A DNA stretch of 15,465 nt, from NCBI GenBank assembly GCA_002256595.1, contig NOLC01000189.1, forward strand, positions 1-15,465. The letters are read 5' to 3'. Shown in pieces: positions 1 through 7,681 of this stretch. The stretch comes from Methanosaeta sp. NSP1 (lineage in GTDB: Archaea > Halobacteriota > Methanosarcinia > Methanotrichales > Methanotrichaceae). The translations under genes and the position numbers were made by a program. The notes beneath the pieces are model-generated. The model saw nothing but the letters and a program-made list of their open reading frames with translations. It ran no database searches and had not been told where the DNA came from. The first letter of the stretch is position 1, and each line of letters starts with the position of its first letter.

Positions 1-35
1 CTTCCTGCCATCGAAGACCATCCCTCCCCCTTCTC
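1..35. other. Non-coding leader at the left edge
   Basis: This pyrimidine-rich stretch before the promoter contains no open frame that I can tie to a gene, no tRNA-like fold and no clear repeat. It may be the end of an intergenic region whose other side is outside the window. Confidence 0.4.
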
Positions 36-52
36 CAAACCTTTTTATATAT
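36..52 (+). promoter_or_regulatory. Probable archaeal promoter (BRE/TATA box) of the operon
   Basis: A purine-containing stretch (AAACC) is followed by a T-rich TATA-like block, TTTTTATATA, at 42-51. It is the most AT-rich stretch near the start of the first gene. Archaeal transcription normally starts about 22-27 bases after the centre of the TATA box, which here predicts a start near 70-76. That leaves only a very short leader before the ATG at 82. It is the only convincing promoter-like element I see in the window. The call rests on composition and position only. Confidence 0.5.
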
Positions 53-81
53 CCACTATTCTTCCAGTGCAAGGAAACCTG

Positions 82-921
82 ATGACCGTAACCCGCGAGA
101 GAGCCATCCTTATCCCGTCCTCTCTCACCATGGAGAGCAGGGATAGGCGTGAAAGCACGCTAAGGATCGGCCAAATCGCCCGGGCAGCAGCAGTCTTCCG
201 CTATAACCGCATCGTGATCTACAGAGATCCCGAGCACAACGACACGCGGTTCATAGAGATGGTATTGCGCTACATGGATACACCGCAGTACCTGCGTCGC
301 ATGCTCTTCCCCCGTCGGGAGGAGCTTCGCCACGTCGGACTTCTGCCGCCGCTACGAACGGCTCATCATCCATTGAACTCAAAATCAGAATCGCTCAAGA
401 TAGGCGAGTTTCGCGTCGGAGCAGTCGTTGAAAGCGTCGGATCTGATGGCGGCGTCTGGGTGGAAATCGGAGTAGATCGCCCAATTCCCCTCCGCACCAC
501 TGGGGTGTATGAGATGGGGCAGCGCCTAAGTGTCAGAATCTTTTCGCGTAAACCGCTCGCCGCTGAGCCTGTGGACCAAAAGGACATCCCCATGTACTGG
601 GGGTATGAGACAGAGGCGGCCGAGAGCCTGGAGAAAGCACTCCAGTCCCGGCAGGAGTCCCTGGTCATACTTACCTCCAGGAATGGAGCCGCGGCAACGC
701 CGGAAGTTCTCCAGAACCTGGCCCAAACGGGCAGAAAGCGCGACCTTGCGGTAGTATTCGGCTCACCCGCACGAGGGCTTGATGCGTTCTTGAGATCAGA
801 AGCTATTGGCAGGTATGAAATGATCAACACCATTCCGCATCAAGGAACTGAAACGGTCCGGCTAGAGGAGGCAGTCTTCTCCAGCCTGGCCCTGCTCAAC
901 CTGATGCCTATGGAGGACTAA
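82..921 (+). CDS. SPOUT-family RNA methyltransferase (COG2106/DUF171 type), putative rRNA uridine methyltransferase
   Basis: This 279-residue protein matches the archaeal SPOUT methyltransferases commonly encoded just before uL3; relatives include human SPOUT1/CENP-32. Visible parts in order: an N-terminal Rossmann-like part with the family's IGQIARAAAVF...IVIYRD (29-48), then DTPQYLRRMLFP (66-77) and VGLLPPLRTAHHP (85-97); an inserted OB-fold-like beta segment (about 107-155); and the C-terminal knot with VVFGSPARGL (224-233) and NTIPHQGTETVR (249-260), the S-adenosylmethionine-binding region by family knowledge. A GTG at 67 is in frame, but I prefer ATG 82: it follows AAGGA (71-75) at normal spacing, and the predicted transcript start lies after or around 70. 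The RNA target cannot be read from sequence; an rRNA uridine is likely. It sits directly against rpl3, whose Shine-Dalgarno GGAGG is inside this gene's end. Confidence 0.85.
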   Translation: MTVTRERAILIPSSLTMESRDRRESTLRIGQIARAAAVFRYNRIVIYRDPEHNDTRFIEMVLRYMDTPQYLRRMLFPRREELRHVGLLPPLRTAHHPLNSKSESLKIGEFRVGAVVESVGSDGGVWVEIGVDRPIPLRTTGVYEMGQRLSVRIFSRKPLAAEPVDQKDIPMYWGYETEAAESLEKALQSRQESLVILTSRNGAAATPEVLQNLAQTGRKRDLAVVFGSPARGLDAFLRSEAIGRYEMINTIPHQGTETVRLEEAVFSSLALLNLMPMED

Positions 922-1926
922 ATGGCAACAATACACCGACCCAGAAGAGGTTCGCTGTCCTACAGCCCCCGCAAGAGGGCCAAGAGCGAGGTCCCCAGAA
1001 TCAGAAGCTGGCCCGAGGAGGACAAGGCCAGGATGGCGGGCTTCGCCGGCTACAAGGCCGGCATGACCCATGTCATGATGATAGATGATAGGCCCAAGAG
1101 CCTCACCGAGGGCTTGGAGATATCCATGCCCGTGACCGTTCTGGAGGTCCCCCCCATGAACGTGGTGGCTGTCCGCGCCTATGAGAACTACAACGGCGGG
1201 CTGCGGCCTGCAGGAGAGGCCTGGGCCGAGAACACCAGCCCCGAGCTCTCCAGAGCCATGACTGTGCCCAAGAAGACCCGCGGCACATCGGCCGGAGATT
1301 TAGAGGCCCTGGGCGAGGATATCGTTGAGGTCAGAGTTCTGGTCCACACCAATCCCACTCTCGTCTCCGGCGTCCCCAAGAAGGTCCCCGAGATCATGGA
1401 GATGCCCATAAACGGCGGCACCATGCTGGACCGGCTCCGTCTGGCCCAGTCTATGCTGGGCCAGCAGGTCCCTGTCTCCAGCGTCTTTGATCTGGGCGAT
1501 CTTCTGGACGCCTCTGCCGTGACCAAAGGCAAAGGCCTGCAGGGCCCTGTGCGCCGCTGGGGAATAGCCGTCGCCAAGAGAAAACATGCCCGTACCGGCA
1601 AGCTAAGACACGTGGGCAACCTCGGCCCCTGGCATCCAGCTCACATAAGCTGGCGCGTGCCACAATTAGGCCAGATGGGATACCACCAGAGGACCGAGTA
1701 CAACAAGAGGCTCATGTTCATAGGAACCGACGGCTCCAAGATCACTCCGGAAGGCGGCTTCCCCGGCTATGGCTTAGTTAGAAACCAGTATATTCTGATC
1801 AAGGGCAGCGTCCCCGGCCCCATCAAGAGGCTGGTGCGCGTGAGGCACGCCATCAGACCGGGCAAGAACTTCGTGAAAGCACCCGAGTTCCTCTATGTGA
1901 GCCAGGAATCCAAGCAGGGGGTCTAG
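922..1926 (+). CDS. rpl3: Large-subunit ribosomal protein uL3
   Basis: The 334-residue product is a full-length archaeal/eukaryotic-type uL3, which binds 23S rRNA and reaches toward the peptidyl-transferase centre. The N-terminus is the basic arm (HRPRRGSLSYSPRKRAK), followed by the conserved GFAGYKAGMTHVMM block (about 40-53). The central extension carries KRKHARTGKLRHVG and GPWHPAH; Trp237 corresponds to the tip of the W-finger known from yeast uL3. GYHQRTEYNKR follows. The ATG comes immediately after the TAA of the methyltransferase gene, with GGAGG at 912-916 as ribosome binding site. It is the first ribosomal protein gene of the operon. Confidence 0.98.
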   Translation: MATIHRPRRGSLSYSPRKRAKSEVPRIRSWPEEDKARMAGFAGYKAGMTHVMMIDDRPKSLTEGLEISMPVTVLEVPPMNVVAVRAYENYNGGLRPAGEAWAENTSPELSRAMTVPKKTRGTSAGDLEALGEDIVEVRVLVHTNPTLVSGVPKKVPEIMEMPINGGTMLDRLRLAQSMLGQQVPVSSVFDLGDLLDASAVTKGKGLQGPVRRWGIAVAKRKHARTGKLRHVGNLGPWHPAHISWRVPQLGQMGYHQRTEYNKRLMFIGTDGSKITPEGGFPGYGLVRNQYILIKGSVPGPIKRLVRVRHAIRPGKNFVKAPEFLYVSQESKQGV

Positions 1927-1929
1927 ACC

Positions 1930-2700
1930 ATGAAGACAAATGTCATCGATCTATCTGGAAACACAAGCGGCGAGATTGAGCTACCTCCTGTCTTCGAGGA
2001 GGAATATCGGCCCGACATCATCAAGCGAACTGTTTTGGCCGCGCAAGCAAACAGGCTTCAGGCTTATGGCCCTCACTTCTATGCCGGCATGAACACCTCC
2101 GCCCAGTCCTGGGGCCCCGGTCACGGAGTCTCCAGAGTGCTGAGGCTGAAGAACGGGCGAAAGGCAGCCGGTGTGCCCATGGCCGTGGGCGGCCGCAGAT
2201 CTCATGCCCCTCAGCCCAATGCCGATTACACTGAAAAAGTCAACAAGAAGGAGAGGAGAAAAGCCATCCGCTCCGCCATAGCTGCGACTGCGTCAGAGGG
2301 CCTGGTCCATGCTCGCGGCCACAAATTCGAGCGGGATCTTCCCGTGGTGGCCAAGAACGACCTGGAATCCCTGACCAAGACCAGCGAGGTCATAAAATTC
2401 CTGCAGGCGGCAGGCCTCTGGAATGATGTCCTGCGGGCCAAGCTGGGCCGCAACATTCGGGCCGGCAAGGGCAAGCTGCGGGGAAGGAAATACAAGGGCA
2501 GAAAGAGCCTGCTCATCGTAGCCGGAACCGATTCGGGACTGGGCAAGGCAGCCAGAAACCTCCCCGGCGTCGACTTCGTCACCGTGGAGAGGCTGAACGC
2601 TGAGCTGCTGGCTCCTGGAACCCAGGCCGGAAGGCTGACGATCTGGACCGAGTCCTCCCTGGACAAGCTGGCTAAGAGAGGCCAGGAGGCAGTACAATGA
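1930..2700 (+). CDS. rpl4: Large-subunit ribosomal protein uL4
   Basis: This 256-residue protein is an archaeal uL4 (L4/L1e type). The long internal loop that in known structures lines the peptide exit tunnel is visible at about 55-105, with the motifs [10 protein letters not shown] and [11 protein letters not shown]. The globular part ends with the [18 protein letters not shown] segment typical of the family C-terminus. The gene starts three bases after the rpl3 stop without a strong Shine-Dalgarno of the GGTGA kind, suggesting translation by reinitiation. It overlaps rpl23 by four bases (ATGA). Confidence 0.98.
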   Translation: MKTNVIDLSGNTSGEIELPPVFEEEYRPDIIKRTVLAAQANRLQAYGPHFYAGMNTSAQSWGPGHGVSRVLRLKNGRKAAGVPMAVGGRRSHAPQPNADYTEKVNKKERRKAIRSAIAATASEGLVHARGHKFERDLPVVAKNDLESLTKTSEVIKFLQAAGLWNDVLRAKLGRNIRAGKGKLRGRKYKGRKSLLIVAGTDSGLGKAARNLPGVDFVTVERLNAELLAPGTQAGRLTIWTESSLDKLAKRGQEAVQ

Positions 2701-2945
2701 TCATCAAGAGCCCCTATGTCACTGAAAAGGTCACCGGCATGATTGACTCCAATGATACCCTGGAGTTTTTGGTGAATATCAGATCCACCAAGCCGGAGAT
2801 CAAGAAAGCCCTGGAGGATCTTTATGATATCGAGGTCCTGACCGTTCGGACCATGATCACCTCCCGGGGAGAGAAGAAGGCTATAGTCAAGCTGGCCAAA
2901 GAGGGCAGTGCCAACGAGCTGGCTACCAGGCTAGGGCTGCTGTAG
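2697..2945 (+). CDS. rpl23: Large-subunit ribosomal protein uL23
   Basis: The 82-residue product has the short archaeal uL23 form. It starts with [15 protein letters not shown], the usual first strand and helix, and has the [17 protein letters not shown] hairpin that contacts 23S rRNA. By family knowledge uL23 sits at the peptide tunnel exit and is a docking point for the signal recognition particle and SecY. The ATG overlaps the rpl4 stop (ATGA), with GGAGG just upstream inside rpl4. Its own TAG stop forms the first bases of the rpl2 Shine-Dalgarno. Confidence 0.97.
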   Translation: MIIKSPYVTEKVTGMIDSNDTLEFLVNIRSTKPEIKKALEDLYDIEVLTVRTMITSRGEKKAIVKLAKEGSANELATRLGLL

Positions 2946-2950
2946 GTGGG
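2944..2950 (+). promoter_or_regulatory. Shine-Dalgarno of rpl2 with embedded rpl23 stop
   Basis: AGGTGGG starts within the TAG stop of rpl23 (2943-2945) and lies six bases before the rpl2 ATG at 2957. It is one of a set of junctions in this operon where the stop codon is part of the ribosome binding site, which should couple translation of neighbours. Confidence 0.7.
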
Positions 2951-2956
2951 TAAATT

Positions 2957-3670
2957 ATGGGACATCGAATCATATCTCAGAACCGAGGTGCAGGAGGTCC
3001 TACATACAGGGCGCCATCTCACAGGTACCGAGCTAATATCACCAACCTCAAGCCAGATCATGATGCCACAGTCAAGGGCACAGTCCAGGAGATCATGCGC
3101 GACCCGGCCAGAACCGCTCCCGTAGCGCTGGTGGCCCTGGACAACGGCGAGATGAGATACATCCTGGTTCCCGAGGGAATGTATGTGGGCCAGGAGATCG
3201 CTTGCGGAATATCCGCGCCTATCGAGCTGGGAAACACCCTGCCGCTAGCTGAAATACCTGAGGGCATACCGATCTGCAACGTCGAATCCCAGCCGGGTCA
3301 CGGCGGCCAGTTCGCCCGAGCCTCGGGCGTCTGTGCCATTCTCGTGGCTCATGATGTGGGTCAGACCGTGGTCCAGCTCCCAAGCGGCGAGATGAAATGG
3401 CTCTCGCCCAAATGCCTGGCCACCATAGGAGTTGTGGCTGGCGGAGGCCGTCTGGACAAGCCCCTGGTCAAAGCAGGCAAGAGCTTCTTCAAGTTCCGGT
3501 CCAAGGCCAAGAAGTGGCCCATAGTCAGGGGCGTGGCCATGAACGCTGTAGACCACCCCTTCGGTGGCGGCGGACGGCAGCATCCCGGCCGGCCCAAGAC
3601 AGTGAGCAGGAATACCCCGCCCGGCCGCAAGGTCGGCTCAATTGCCGCAAGAAGAACCGGTAAGCGCTAG
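2957..3670 (+). CDS. rpl2: Large-subunit ribosomal protein uL2
   Basis: The 237-residue protein is a full-length archaeal uL2, a core protein of the peptidyl-transferase region. It starts MGHRIISQNRGAGGPTYRAP and shows an OB-fold part, with PLAEIPEGIPICNVE...PGHGGQFARASG, then an SH3-like part. The NAVDHPFGGGGRQHPGRP loop (196-213) holds His200 in the position of the conserved histidine important for ribosome activity in bacteria. The C-terminal tail is basic. The start is set by AGGTGGG six bases before the ATG; the TAG stop overlaps the uS19 Shine-Dalgarno. Confidence 0.98.
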   Translation: MGHRIISQNRGAGGPTYRAPSHRYRANITNLKPDHDATVKGTVQEIMRDPARTAPVALVALDNGEMRYILVPEGMYVGQEIACGISAPIELGNTLPLAEIPEGIPICNVESQPGHGGQFARASGVCAILVAHDVGQTVVQLPSGEMKWLSPKCLATIGVVAGGGRLDKPLVKAGKSFFKFRSKAKKWPIVRGVAMNAVDHPFGGGGRQHPGRPKTVSRNTPPGRKVGSIAARRTGKR

Positions 3671-3675
3671 GTGAT
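3669..3675 (+). promoter_or_regulatory. Shine-Dalgarno deciding the TTG start of rps19
   Basis: AGGTGAT matches the anti-Shine-Dalgarno of archaeal 16S rRNA along its full length. It begins inside the TAG stop of rpl2 (3668-3670) and lies exactly four bases before TTG 3680. The same element with the same four-base spacer precedes the clear ATG of rpl6, which is why TTG 3680 is chosen over GTG 3671 (inside the element) and ATG 3674 (overlapping it). Confidence 0.7.
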
Positions 3676-3679
3676 GTTT

Positions 3680-4090
3680 TTGGCTAAGAAAGCAGGATCC
3701 AAGCTTCCCAAGAGGAAGGAAGAATTCTTGTATCGGGGCCGGAAGTTAGCCGACCTCGCCAAGTTAAGCATAGAGGAGCTTGCCGGGCTGCTTCCAGCGC
3801 GGCAGCGCAGATCGATCAAGAGGGGCCTGATGAAGGAGAACAAGATTCTTCTCTCCGGCCTCAAGAGCAAGGACTCGGTTCGAACCCACATCCGGAATAT
3901 GATCATTCTGCCGGACATGGTGGGCAAGAGCATTGAGATCTACAACGGCAAGAGCTTTGAGAAGGTAGAGGTCATGCCCGAGATGATAGGGCACTTCTTC
4001 GGCGAGTTCGCGCTGACGCGCGGCCGCGTGCAGCACGGAGCTGCTGGCGTCGGCGCTACCAGATCGAGCAAATATGTGCCGCTGAAGTGA
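3680..4090 (+). CDS. rps19: Small-subunit ribosomal protein uS19
   Basis: With the TTG start the product is 136 residues and begins [16 protein letters not shown], which fits archaeal uS19. The conserved core is plain: [25 protein letters not shown] is followed by [15 protein letters not shown], and the C-terminal tail is rich in basic and small residues, with [18 protein letters not shown]. uS19 sits in the head of the small subunit next to uS13 and the A site. GTG 3671 and ATG 3674 are in frame but would overlap the AGGTGAT ribosome binding site, so I prefer TTG 3680. It abuts rpl2 upstream and rpl22 downstream. Confidence 0.95.
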   Translation: MAKKAGSKLPKRKEEFLYRGRKLADLAKLSIEELAGLLPARQRRSIKRGLMKENKILLSGLKSKDSVRTHIRNMIILPDMVGKSIEIYNGKSFEKVEVMPEMIGHFFGEFALTRGRVQHGAAGVGATRSSKYVPLK

Positions 4091-4096
4091 GGTGTG
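4090..4096 (+). promoter_or_regulatory. Shine-Dalgarno deciding the TTG start of rpl22
   Basis: AGGTGTG starts on the last base of the uS19 stop TGA (4088-4090) and lies five bases before TTG 4102. The alternative GTG at 4087 would have to use a binding site inside rps19, where no GGTGA-like sequence is evident. Confidence 0.6.
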
Positions 4097-4101
4097 TTGA
4101 T

Positions 4102-4563
4102 TTGGGCAGATTAGATTATTCGCTTACGCCTGCAGGACGCTCTTCAAGGGCCATGGGGATGGAGCTTCACATCTCACCAAAGCACGCCCGGGAGATCTGC
4201 AGGACGCTAAGGGGCATGAGGGCAGCATACGCCCTCACCTATCTGGAAGATGTGATAGCCTTGAAAAGGCCGGTGCCTTTCAAACGCTACCGCAGGAATG
4301 TGGCCCACAGGCACAATCTGGTGGGTTGGGATGCCGGCAGATATCCGGAGAAGGCAGCCAAGGCAGTTTTGATTGTACTGAAGAACGCCGTGGCCAATGC
4401 CGAGTACAAGGGAATGGAGTCCGATCGGCTCCGGATCTTCCATGCCGGCACCAAGAAGGGCAGAACCATCCAGGGATGGATGCCCCGCGCCATGGGAAGA
4501 GCCACACCCAAGAACACCGAGACGGTCTCAGTGGAGATGGTCTTAACCGAGGTGAAGAGCTGA
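4102..4563 (+). CDS. rpl22: Large-subunit ribosomal protein uL22
   Basis: Read from TTG 4102 the protein is 153 residues and starts [12 protein letters not shown], matching the usual short archaeal N-terminus that leads into [16 protein letters not shown]. The long beta-hairpin that extends into the peptide exit tunnel in known ribosomes corresponds to the segment with [28 protein letters not shown] (split here for the description: AGTKKGRTI then [13 protein letters not shown]). The longer reading from GTG 4087 adds five residues without family support. The final A of the TGA stop region overlaps the ATG of rps3 (ATG at 4563). Confidence 0.95.
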   Translation: MGRLDYSLTPAGRSSRAMGMELHISPKHAREICRTLRGMRAAYALTYLEDVIALKRPVPFKRYRRNVAHRHNLVGWDAGRYPEKAAKAVLIVLKNAVANAEYKGMESDRLRIFHAGTKKGRTIQGWMPRAMGRATPKNTETVSVEMVLTEVKS

Positions 4564-5402
4564 TGTCTGTCGAGAAGAAGTTCGTGGCGGAGGGCATATC
4601 CAAGGCTTTGGTCAACGAGTATCTGGCTGAGGAGCTGGAGAGGGCAGGGTACGGCGGCATGGTCATGAACCGCACACCCATGGGCACCCAGATCACAGTT
4701 TATGCCGAGAAGCCGGGCATGGTCATAGGCAAGGGCGGAAAGCTTATCCGCAAGATCACCCGCGACCTGGATCGCAGGTTTCATCTGGACAATCCCCAGA
4801 TCGATGTCCAGGATGTGGGCCGGGGCGACCTCAACGGCCGGGTAGTGGCCAATCGCCTCGCCTCCTCCCTGGAGAGGGGCTGGTACTTCAGGAAGGCCGG
4901 CCAGTCCATGATGAGAAGGGTCATGGACGCCGGTGCTCTGGGCTGCGAGATCGTCATCAGCGGCAAGCTGACCGGACCGCGCTCCAGAACGGAGAAGTTC
5001 ATCTCCGGGTACATCAAGCACTCAGGCAAGCCGGCCGTGGATCTGGTGGATAGAGGCTACTCCGTAGCGGTTAAGAAGCTGGGCGTCATAGGCTGCCAGG
5101 TCAGAATTATACCGCCCGATGTGCGGCTGCCTGACGACTTCCGGATGGAGCAGCCGGCCCAGGCGGCGCCTGCGGTCGAGGAAAAGAAGACGGAGAAGAC
5201 ACCGGAGCCAAAGCCAGCGCCAGAGCCAGCAGCAGCGCCTGCTACGGAGAAGAAGAGCGACCTGGATCAGCTTTTGGAGTCTGAGCCGTCGTCTGCGCCC
5301 GAGCCAGCTCCGCTGGACGAGGTTAAAGTCGAGGGCGTGGCCGAGGATGCTCCTCTGCCTGAGCAGAAGGCGGATGCCGAGCCCTCCGCCGGGGAAGAGT
5401 GA
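4563..5402 (+). CDS. rps3: Small-subunit ribosomal protein uS3 with long acidic C-terminal tail
   Basis: The 279-residue product is an archaeal uS3, a head protein lining the mRNA entry channel. The N-terminal type-2 KH domain has the GKGG loop at 56-59 ([12 protein letters not shown]). The C-terminal uS3 domain shows [22 protein letters not shown] and [18 protein letters not shown]. From about residue 197 to the end the sequence changes into a roughly 80-residue Ala/Pro/Glu/Lys-rich region of low complexity, ending in an acidic run (AEPSAGEE), presumably disordered. The open frame extends upstream to 4326 but that part overlaps rpl22; ATG 4563 is preceded by AGGTGAA at 4550-4556 and overlaps the rpl22 stop. 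Confidence 0.96.
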   Translation: MSVEKKFVAEGISKALVNEYLAEELERAGYGGMVMNRTPMGTQITVYAEKPGMVIGKGGKLIRKITRDLDRRFHLDNPQIDVQDVGRGDLNGRVVANRLASSLERGWYFRKAGQSMMRRVMDAGALGCEIVISGKLTGPRSRTEKFISGYIKHSGKPAVDLVDRGYSVAVKKLGVIGCQVRIIPPDVRLPDDFRMEQPAQAAPAVEEKKTEKTPEPKPAPEPAAAPATEKKSDLDQLLESEPSSAPEPAPLDEVKVEGVAEDAPLPEQKADAEPSAGEE

Positions 5403-5407
5403 GCTGT

Positions 5408-5611
5408 ATGGCTATCTTCAAGATTGACGAGATCAGAAACATGAACCAGGAGGAGATTGCAGAGGAGCTGCGAAAGCTCGAAAGCGAGCTCATCCGGGAG
5501 AGAGGCATCGTTACTGCCGGTGGCGCTCCGGAGAAGCCCGGACGGATCAGAGACCTTCGCAGGACGATAGCCAGGATCAAGACCGTCCAAACGGAGCGAA
5601 TAAAGAAGTGA
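5408..5611 (+). CDS. rpl29: Large-subunit ribosomal protein uL29
   Basis: This 67-residue protein is the small two-helix uL29, located beside uL23 at the tunnel exit. Helix one is [20 protein letters not shown], and the second helix has the conserved [15 protein letters not shown] pattern. I chose ATG 5408 over GTG 5399, because the latter lies inside the end of rps3 and would add only MSC. The TGA stop overlaps the GTG start of the next gene. In many archaea a sui1 gene lies between this gene and the RNase P subunit gene; here there is none. Confidence 0.94.
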   Translation: MAIFKIDEIRNMNQEEIAEELRKLESELIRERGIVTAGGAPEKPGRIRDLRRTIARIKTVQTERIKK

Positions 5612-5901
5612 ACCTGAGACCTGAAAACCTGGCCCGGCATGAGCTGATCGGCCTCCACCTGACGGTGGAGCAGAGCAGTAATCCCTGCCAGGCCGGGCTA
5701 ATTGGTCAGGTTATAGACGAGACCAGGAATACCTTCCTTTTGGAGACGAAAGCCAAGGTTGTGTGCCTTGCCAAAAAGAATACGAGCCTGGACTTCACCC
5801 TGCCCTCCGGGCAGATGGTGAGGATTGCAGGCTCTGTCTTGATCTCGCAGCCCGAGAACAGAATAACCAAGAGAATGCAAAAGACGAGGTGGAAATTATG
5901 A
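5608..5901 (+). CDS. rnp1: Ribonuclease P protein component 1 (Rpp29/Pop4 family)
   Basis: The 97-residue product is an archaeal Rpp29-type subunit of RNase P, which removes the 5' leader of precursor tRNAs; in known complexes it pairs with Rpp21 near the specificity domain of the RNA. The Sm-like barrel is visible in [34 protein letters not shown], the short strand [11 protein letters not shown], and the closing [18 protein letters not shown]. The GTG start overlaps the rpl29 stop (GTGA), and its TGA overlaps the ATG of rps17. Position between uL29 and uS17 is the standard archaeal location, supporting the assignment. Confidence 0.93.
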   Translation: MNLRPENLARHELIGLHLTVEQSSNPCQAGLIGQVIDETRNTFLLETKAKVVCLAKKNTSLDFTLPSGQMVRIAGSVLISQPENRITKRMQKTRWKL

Positions 5902-6218
5902 GGGATATCGGACTGGATGTTGCTGCGCCACAAAACGAATGCAGTGATCCTAAGTGTCCCTTCCACGGCACTCTATCTGTGCGCGGCCAGGTCTTCAGCT
6001 GTACCGTGGTCAGCGACAAGATGGACAATACCGTGGTAGTCATGCGCAAATTCGAGAAGAAGGCAACGAAGTACGAACGATTCGAGAAGAGGCAGTCCAA
6101 AATCCATGCGCACAATCCTCCCTGCATCCAAGCCAAAGCGGGAGATCGTGTCAAAATAGCGGAGTGCAGGCCCCTTTCCAGGACCAAATCCTACGTGGTA
6201 GTGGAGGTCCTGAAATGA
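5898..6218 (+). CDS. rps17: Small-subunit ribosomal protein uS17
   Basis: This 106-residue protein carries the archaeal/eukaryotic uS17 signature [19 protein letters not shown] (15-33), with Cys15, Cys20 and His23. The OB-fold follows, with [51 protein letters not shown] and VVVEVLK. The frame is open upstream to 5763, but that region lies inside rnp1. ATG 5898 overlaps the rnp1 stop (ATGA) and has GAGGTGG (5886-5892) at good distance. By family knowledge it binds 16S rRNA helices 7 and 11 in the body of the subunit. Confidence 0.96.
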   Translation: MRDIGLDVAAPQNECSDPKCPFHGTLSVRGQVFSCTVVSDKMDNTVVVMRKFEKKATKYERFEKRQSKIHAHNPPCIQAKAGDRVKIAECRPLSRTKSYVVVEVLK

Positions 6219-6613
6219 AAGGACAGAAGGCCAAGATCCCAAGGGCGATCAACACTGGCGCATACCTGGATTGTGTAGACAATACAGGTGCGCGGACGCT
6301 ACACGTCATCGCAGTCAAGAATTACCGAGGCGTGAAAAATAGACAGCCCTGCGCAGGGATTGGGGACGTGGTCATAGTATCGGTGAAGAAGGGAACTCCG
6401 GATATGAGAAAGCAGATCTTCAAGGCGGTCATCATCCGCCAGAGAAAGGAGTTCCGCAGGCCCGATGGTCTCCGGGTTAAGTTCGAGGACAATGCTGCTG
6501 TCATCGTGGATGACGAAGGCGTTCCCAAGGGCTCGGAGGTCAAGGGACCGGTGGCCCGCGAGGTAGCGGAGAGGTTCTCCAAGGTAGCTTCCGCGGCGTC
6601 CATAATTGTGTGA
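6215..6613 (+). CDS. rpl14: Large-subunit ribosomal protein uL14
   Basis: The 132-residue uL14 begins [20 protein letters not shown], with the conserved [34 protein letters not shown] and [16 protein letters not shown] form the family barrel. [22 protein letters not shown], described here in two parts ([13 protein letters not shown] and PKGSEV), and GPVAREV complete it. uL14 lies at the subunit interface and is the docking site of the anti-association factor aIF6. The upstream extension of the frame to 5954 lies in rps17; ATG 6215 overlaps its stop (ATGA) and has GGAGG at 6203-6207. Confidence 0.97.
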   Translation: MKGQKAKIPRAINTGAYLDCVDNTGARTLHVIAVKNYRGVKNRQPCAGIGDVVIVSVKKGTPDMRKQIFKAVIIRQRKEFRRPDGLRVKFEDNAAVIVDDEGVPKGSEVKGPVAREVAERFSKVASAASIIV

Positions 6614-6620
6614 TGATTTT

Positions 6621-6980
6621 ATGATTTCGAAACAGCCAAGAAAGCAGCGGAAGGAGAGGTATACTGCGCCGCTGCATAAGCGTCAGAAGTACATGCACGC
6701 ACCTCTGAGCAAGGCTCTTCGGGAAGAGCTGAAGAAGCGCAATGCTCAGGTGCGAAAAGGCGATACGGTCAAGGTCATGAGAGGCGACCATGCCGGGACG
6801 GAAGGCGAGGTCGAGGATGTGGATATCAAGAGATGCACCATCAAGGTAGCCGGCGTCAGCAACTACCGGTCCGACGGAACCGAGGTGCCCAGAATTATCC
6901 ACCCATCCAATGTCATGATCATCAAGCTGGACATGGAAGATGGAGAGCGGGAAAAGATATTCGCGAGGCGGTCAGAATGA
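6621..6980 (+). CDS. rpl24: Large-subunit ribosomal protein uL24
   Basis: The 119-residue archaeal-type uL24 begins [20 protein letters not shown], the basic N-terminal extension shared with eukaryotic L26. The KOW motif is at about 44-70 ([19 protein letters not shown]), followed by [19 protein letters not shown] 6621 is preferred to the in-frame GTG 6606, because GTG 6606 lies in the last codons of rpl14 and would add a non-conserved MCDDF. A weak Shine-Dalgarno (TGTGATG, 6608-6614) precedes the ATG. uL24 acts early in large-subunit assembly and sits near the tunnel exit. Confidence 0.95.
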   Translation: MISKQPRKQRKERYTAPLHKRQKYMHAPLSKALREELKKRNAQVRKGDTVKVMRGDHAGTEGEVEDVDIKRCTIKVAGVSNYRSDGTEVPRIIHPSNVMIIKLDMEDGEREKIFARRSE

Positions 6981-7681
6981 GCAGACATCAGAAGAGGATA
7001 ACCATTCCCGTAAGCTGGCCCATCTCCAAGAAGAGCCATGCCTGGGTGGCCAAGACCAGCCCCGGACCCCATTCCGCGGCCGAGAGCATGCCCTTAGTGA
7101 CGGTAGTCAGGGATATGCTCAAGCTGGTGGACAACGCCCGTGAGGCCAAGAGGATTCTCTACGAGGGCAATGTGCTTGTGGACGGACGGGCTCAGAAGGA
7201 TTACAAGCTGCCGGTGGGCATATTCGATGTCATATCCGTGCCAGCTTTAAATCAGCAGTACCGCATGCTCAAAGATGAGAAGGGAATGTTTTATCTCAGC
7301 CTTCTCGAGTCTGGAGCCGTCCGAAAGCTGGCCAGGATCGAGGACAAGACCGTCCTCAAGGGCAAGAAGCAGCAGCTCAACCTATCCGACGGCTCTAACA
7401 AGCTGGCAGAAGGCGACTTCAAGGTGGGCGATTCGCTGGTGCTCTCCATCCCCGATAAGCAGATAGAGGATCAGATAGGCTTCCAGGTTGGAAATCTGGC
7501 CATGGTCGTGGGCGGAAGGCACTCCGGCCAGACGGGAAAAATCAAGGAGATCATCACCGTGAAGAGCTCCCAACCCAACCGGGTCATCATCTCCGGAGAC
7601 AAGGAGTTCGAGACCATCCAGGATTATGTTTACATGATCGGCAAGGATGAGCCTGTGATCAAGCTGGGGGCTGTTAGATGA
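6977..7681 (+). CDS. rps4e: Small-subunit ribosomal protein eS4
   Basis: This 234-residue eS4, absent from bacteria, has the usual three parts. The N-terminus is [17 protein letters not shown], followed by an S4-like RNA-binding segment at about 40-85 ([20 protein letters not shown] and [19 protein letters not shown]). The central eS4 domain contains [12 protein letters not shown], and a KOW motif lies near 170-190 ([18 protein letters not shown]). Open frame upstream to 6833 is inside rpl24; ATG 6977 overlaps the rpl24 stop (ATGA). Confidence 0.96.
   Translation: MSRHQKRITIPVSWPISKKSHAWVAKTSPGPHSAAESMPLVTVVRDMLKLVDNAREAKRILYEGNVLVDGRAQKDYKLPVGIFDVISVPALNQQYRMLKDEKGMFYLSLLESGAVRKLARIEDKTVLKGKKQQLNLSDGSNKLAEGDFKVGDSLVLSIPDKQIEDQIGFQVGNLAMVVGGRHSGQTGKIKEIITVKSSQPNRVIISGDKEFETIQDYVYMIGKDEPVIKLGAVR

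Noticed and set aside
41..52. T-rich run as the terminator of an upstream gene
   Set aside because: Archaeal terminators can be T-runs, but this block is followed by alternating T and A and sits at promoter distance from ATG 82, so TATA box is the better reading.
67..81. GTG 67 as the start of the methyltransferase
   Set aside because: It lies at or before the transcription start predicted from the TATA box, has no Shine-Dalgarno, and adds only five residues; ATG 82 has AAGGA upstream.
366..833. Minus-strand open frame inside the methyltransferase gene
   Set aside because: The plus-strand reading is a clear SPOUT methyltransferase across the same stretch; the minus reading has no family features.
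4287..5021. Minus-strand open frame (244 codons) opposite rpl22 and rps3
   Set aside because: It is a shadow of the two real genes, with no recognisable protein motif and no plausible ribosome binding site context.
5119..5427. Arg/Ser-rich plus-strand open frame within the tail of rps3
   Set aside because: It is the +1 reading of a GC-rich Ala/Pro/Glu-coding repeat region, which generates such Arg-rich frames by composition alone.
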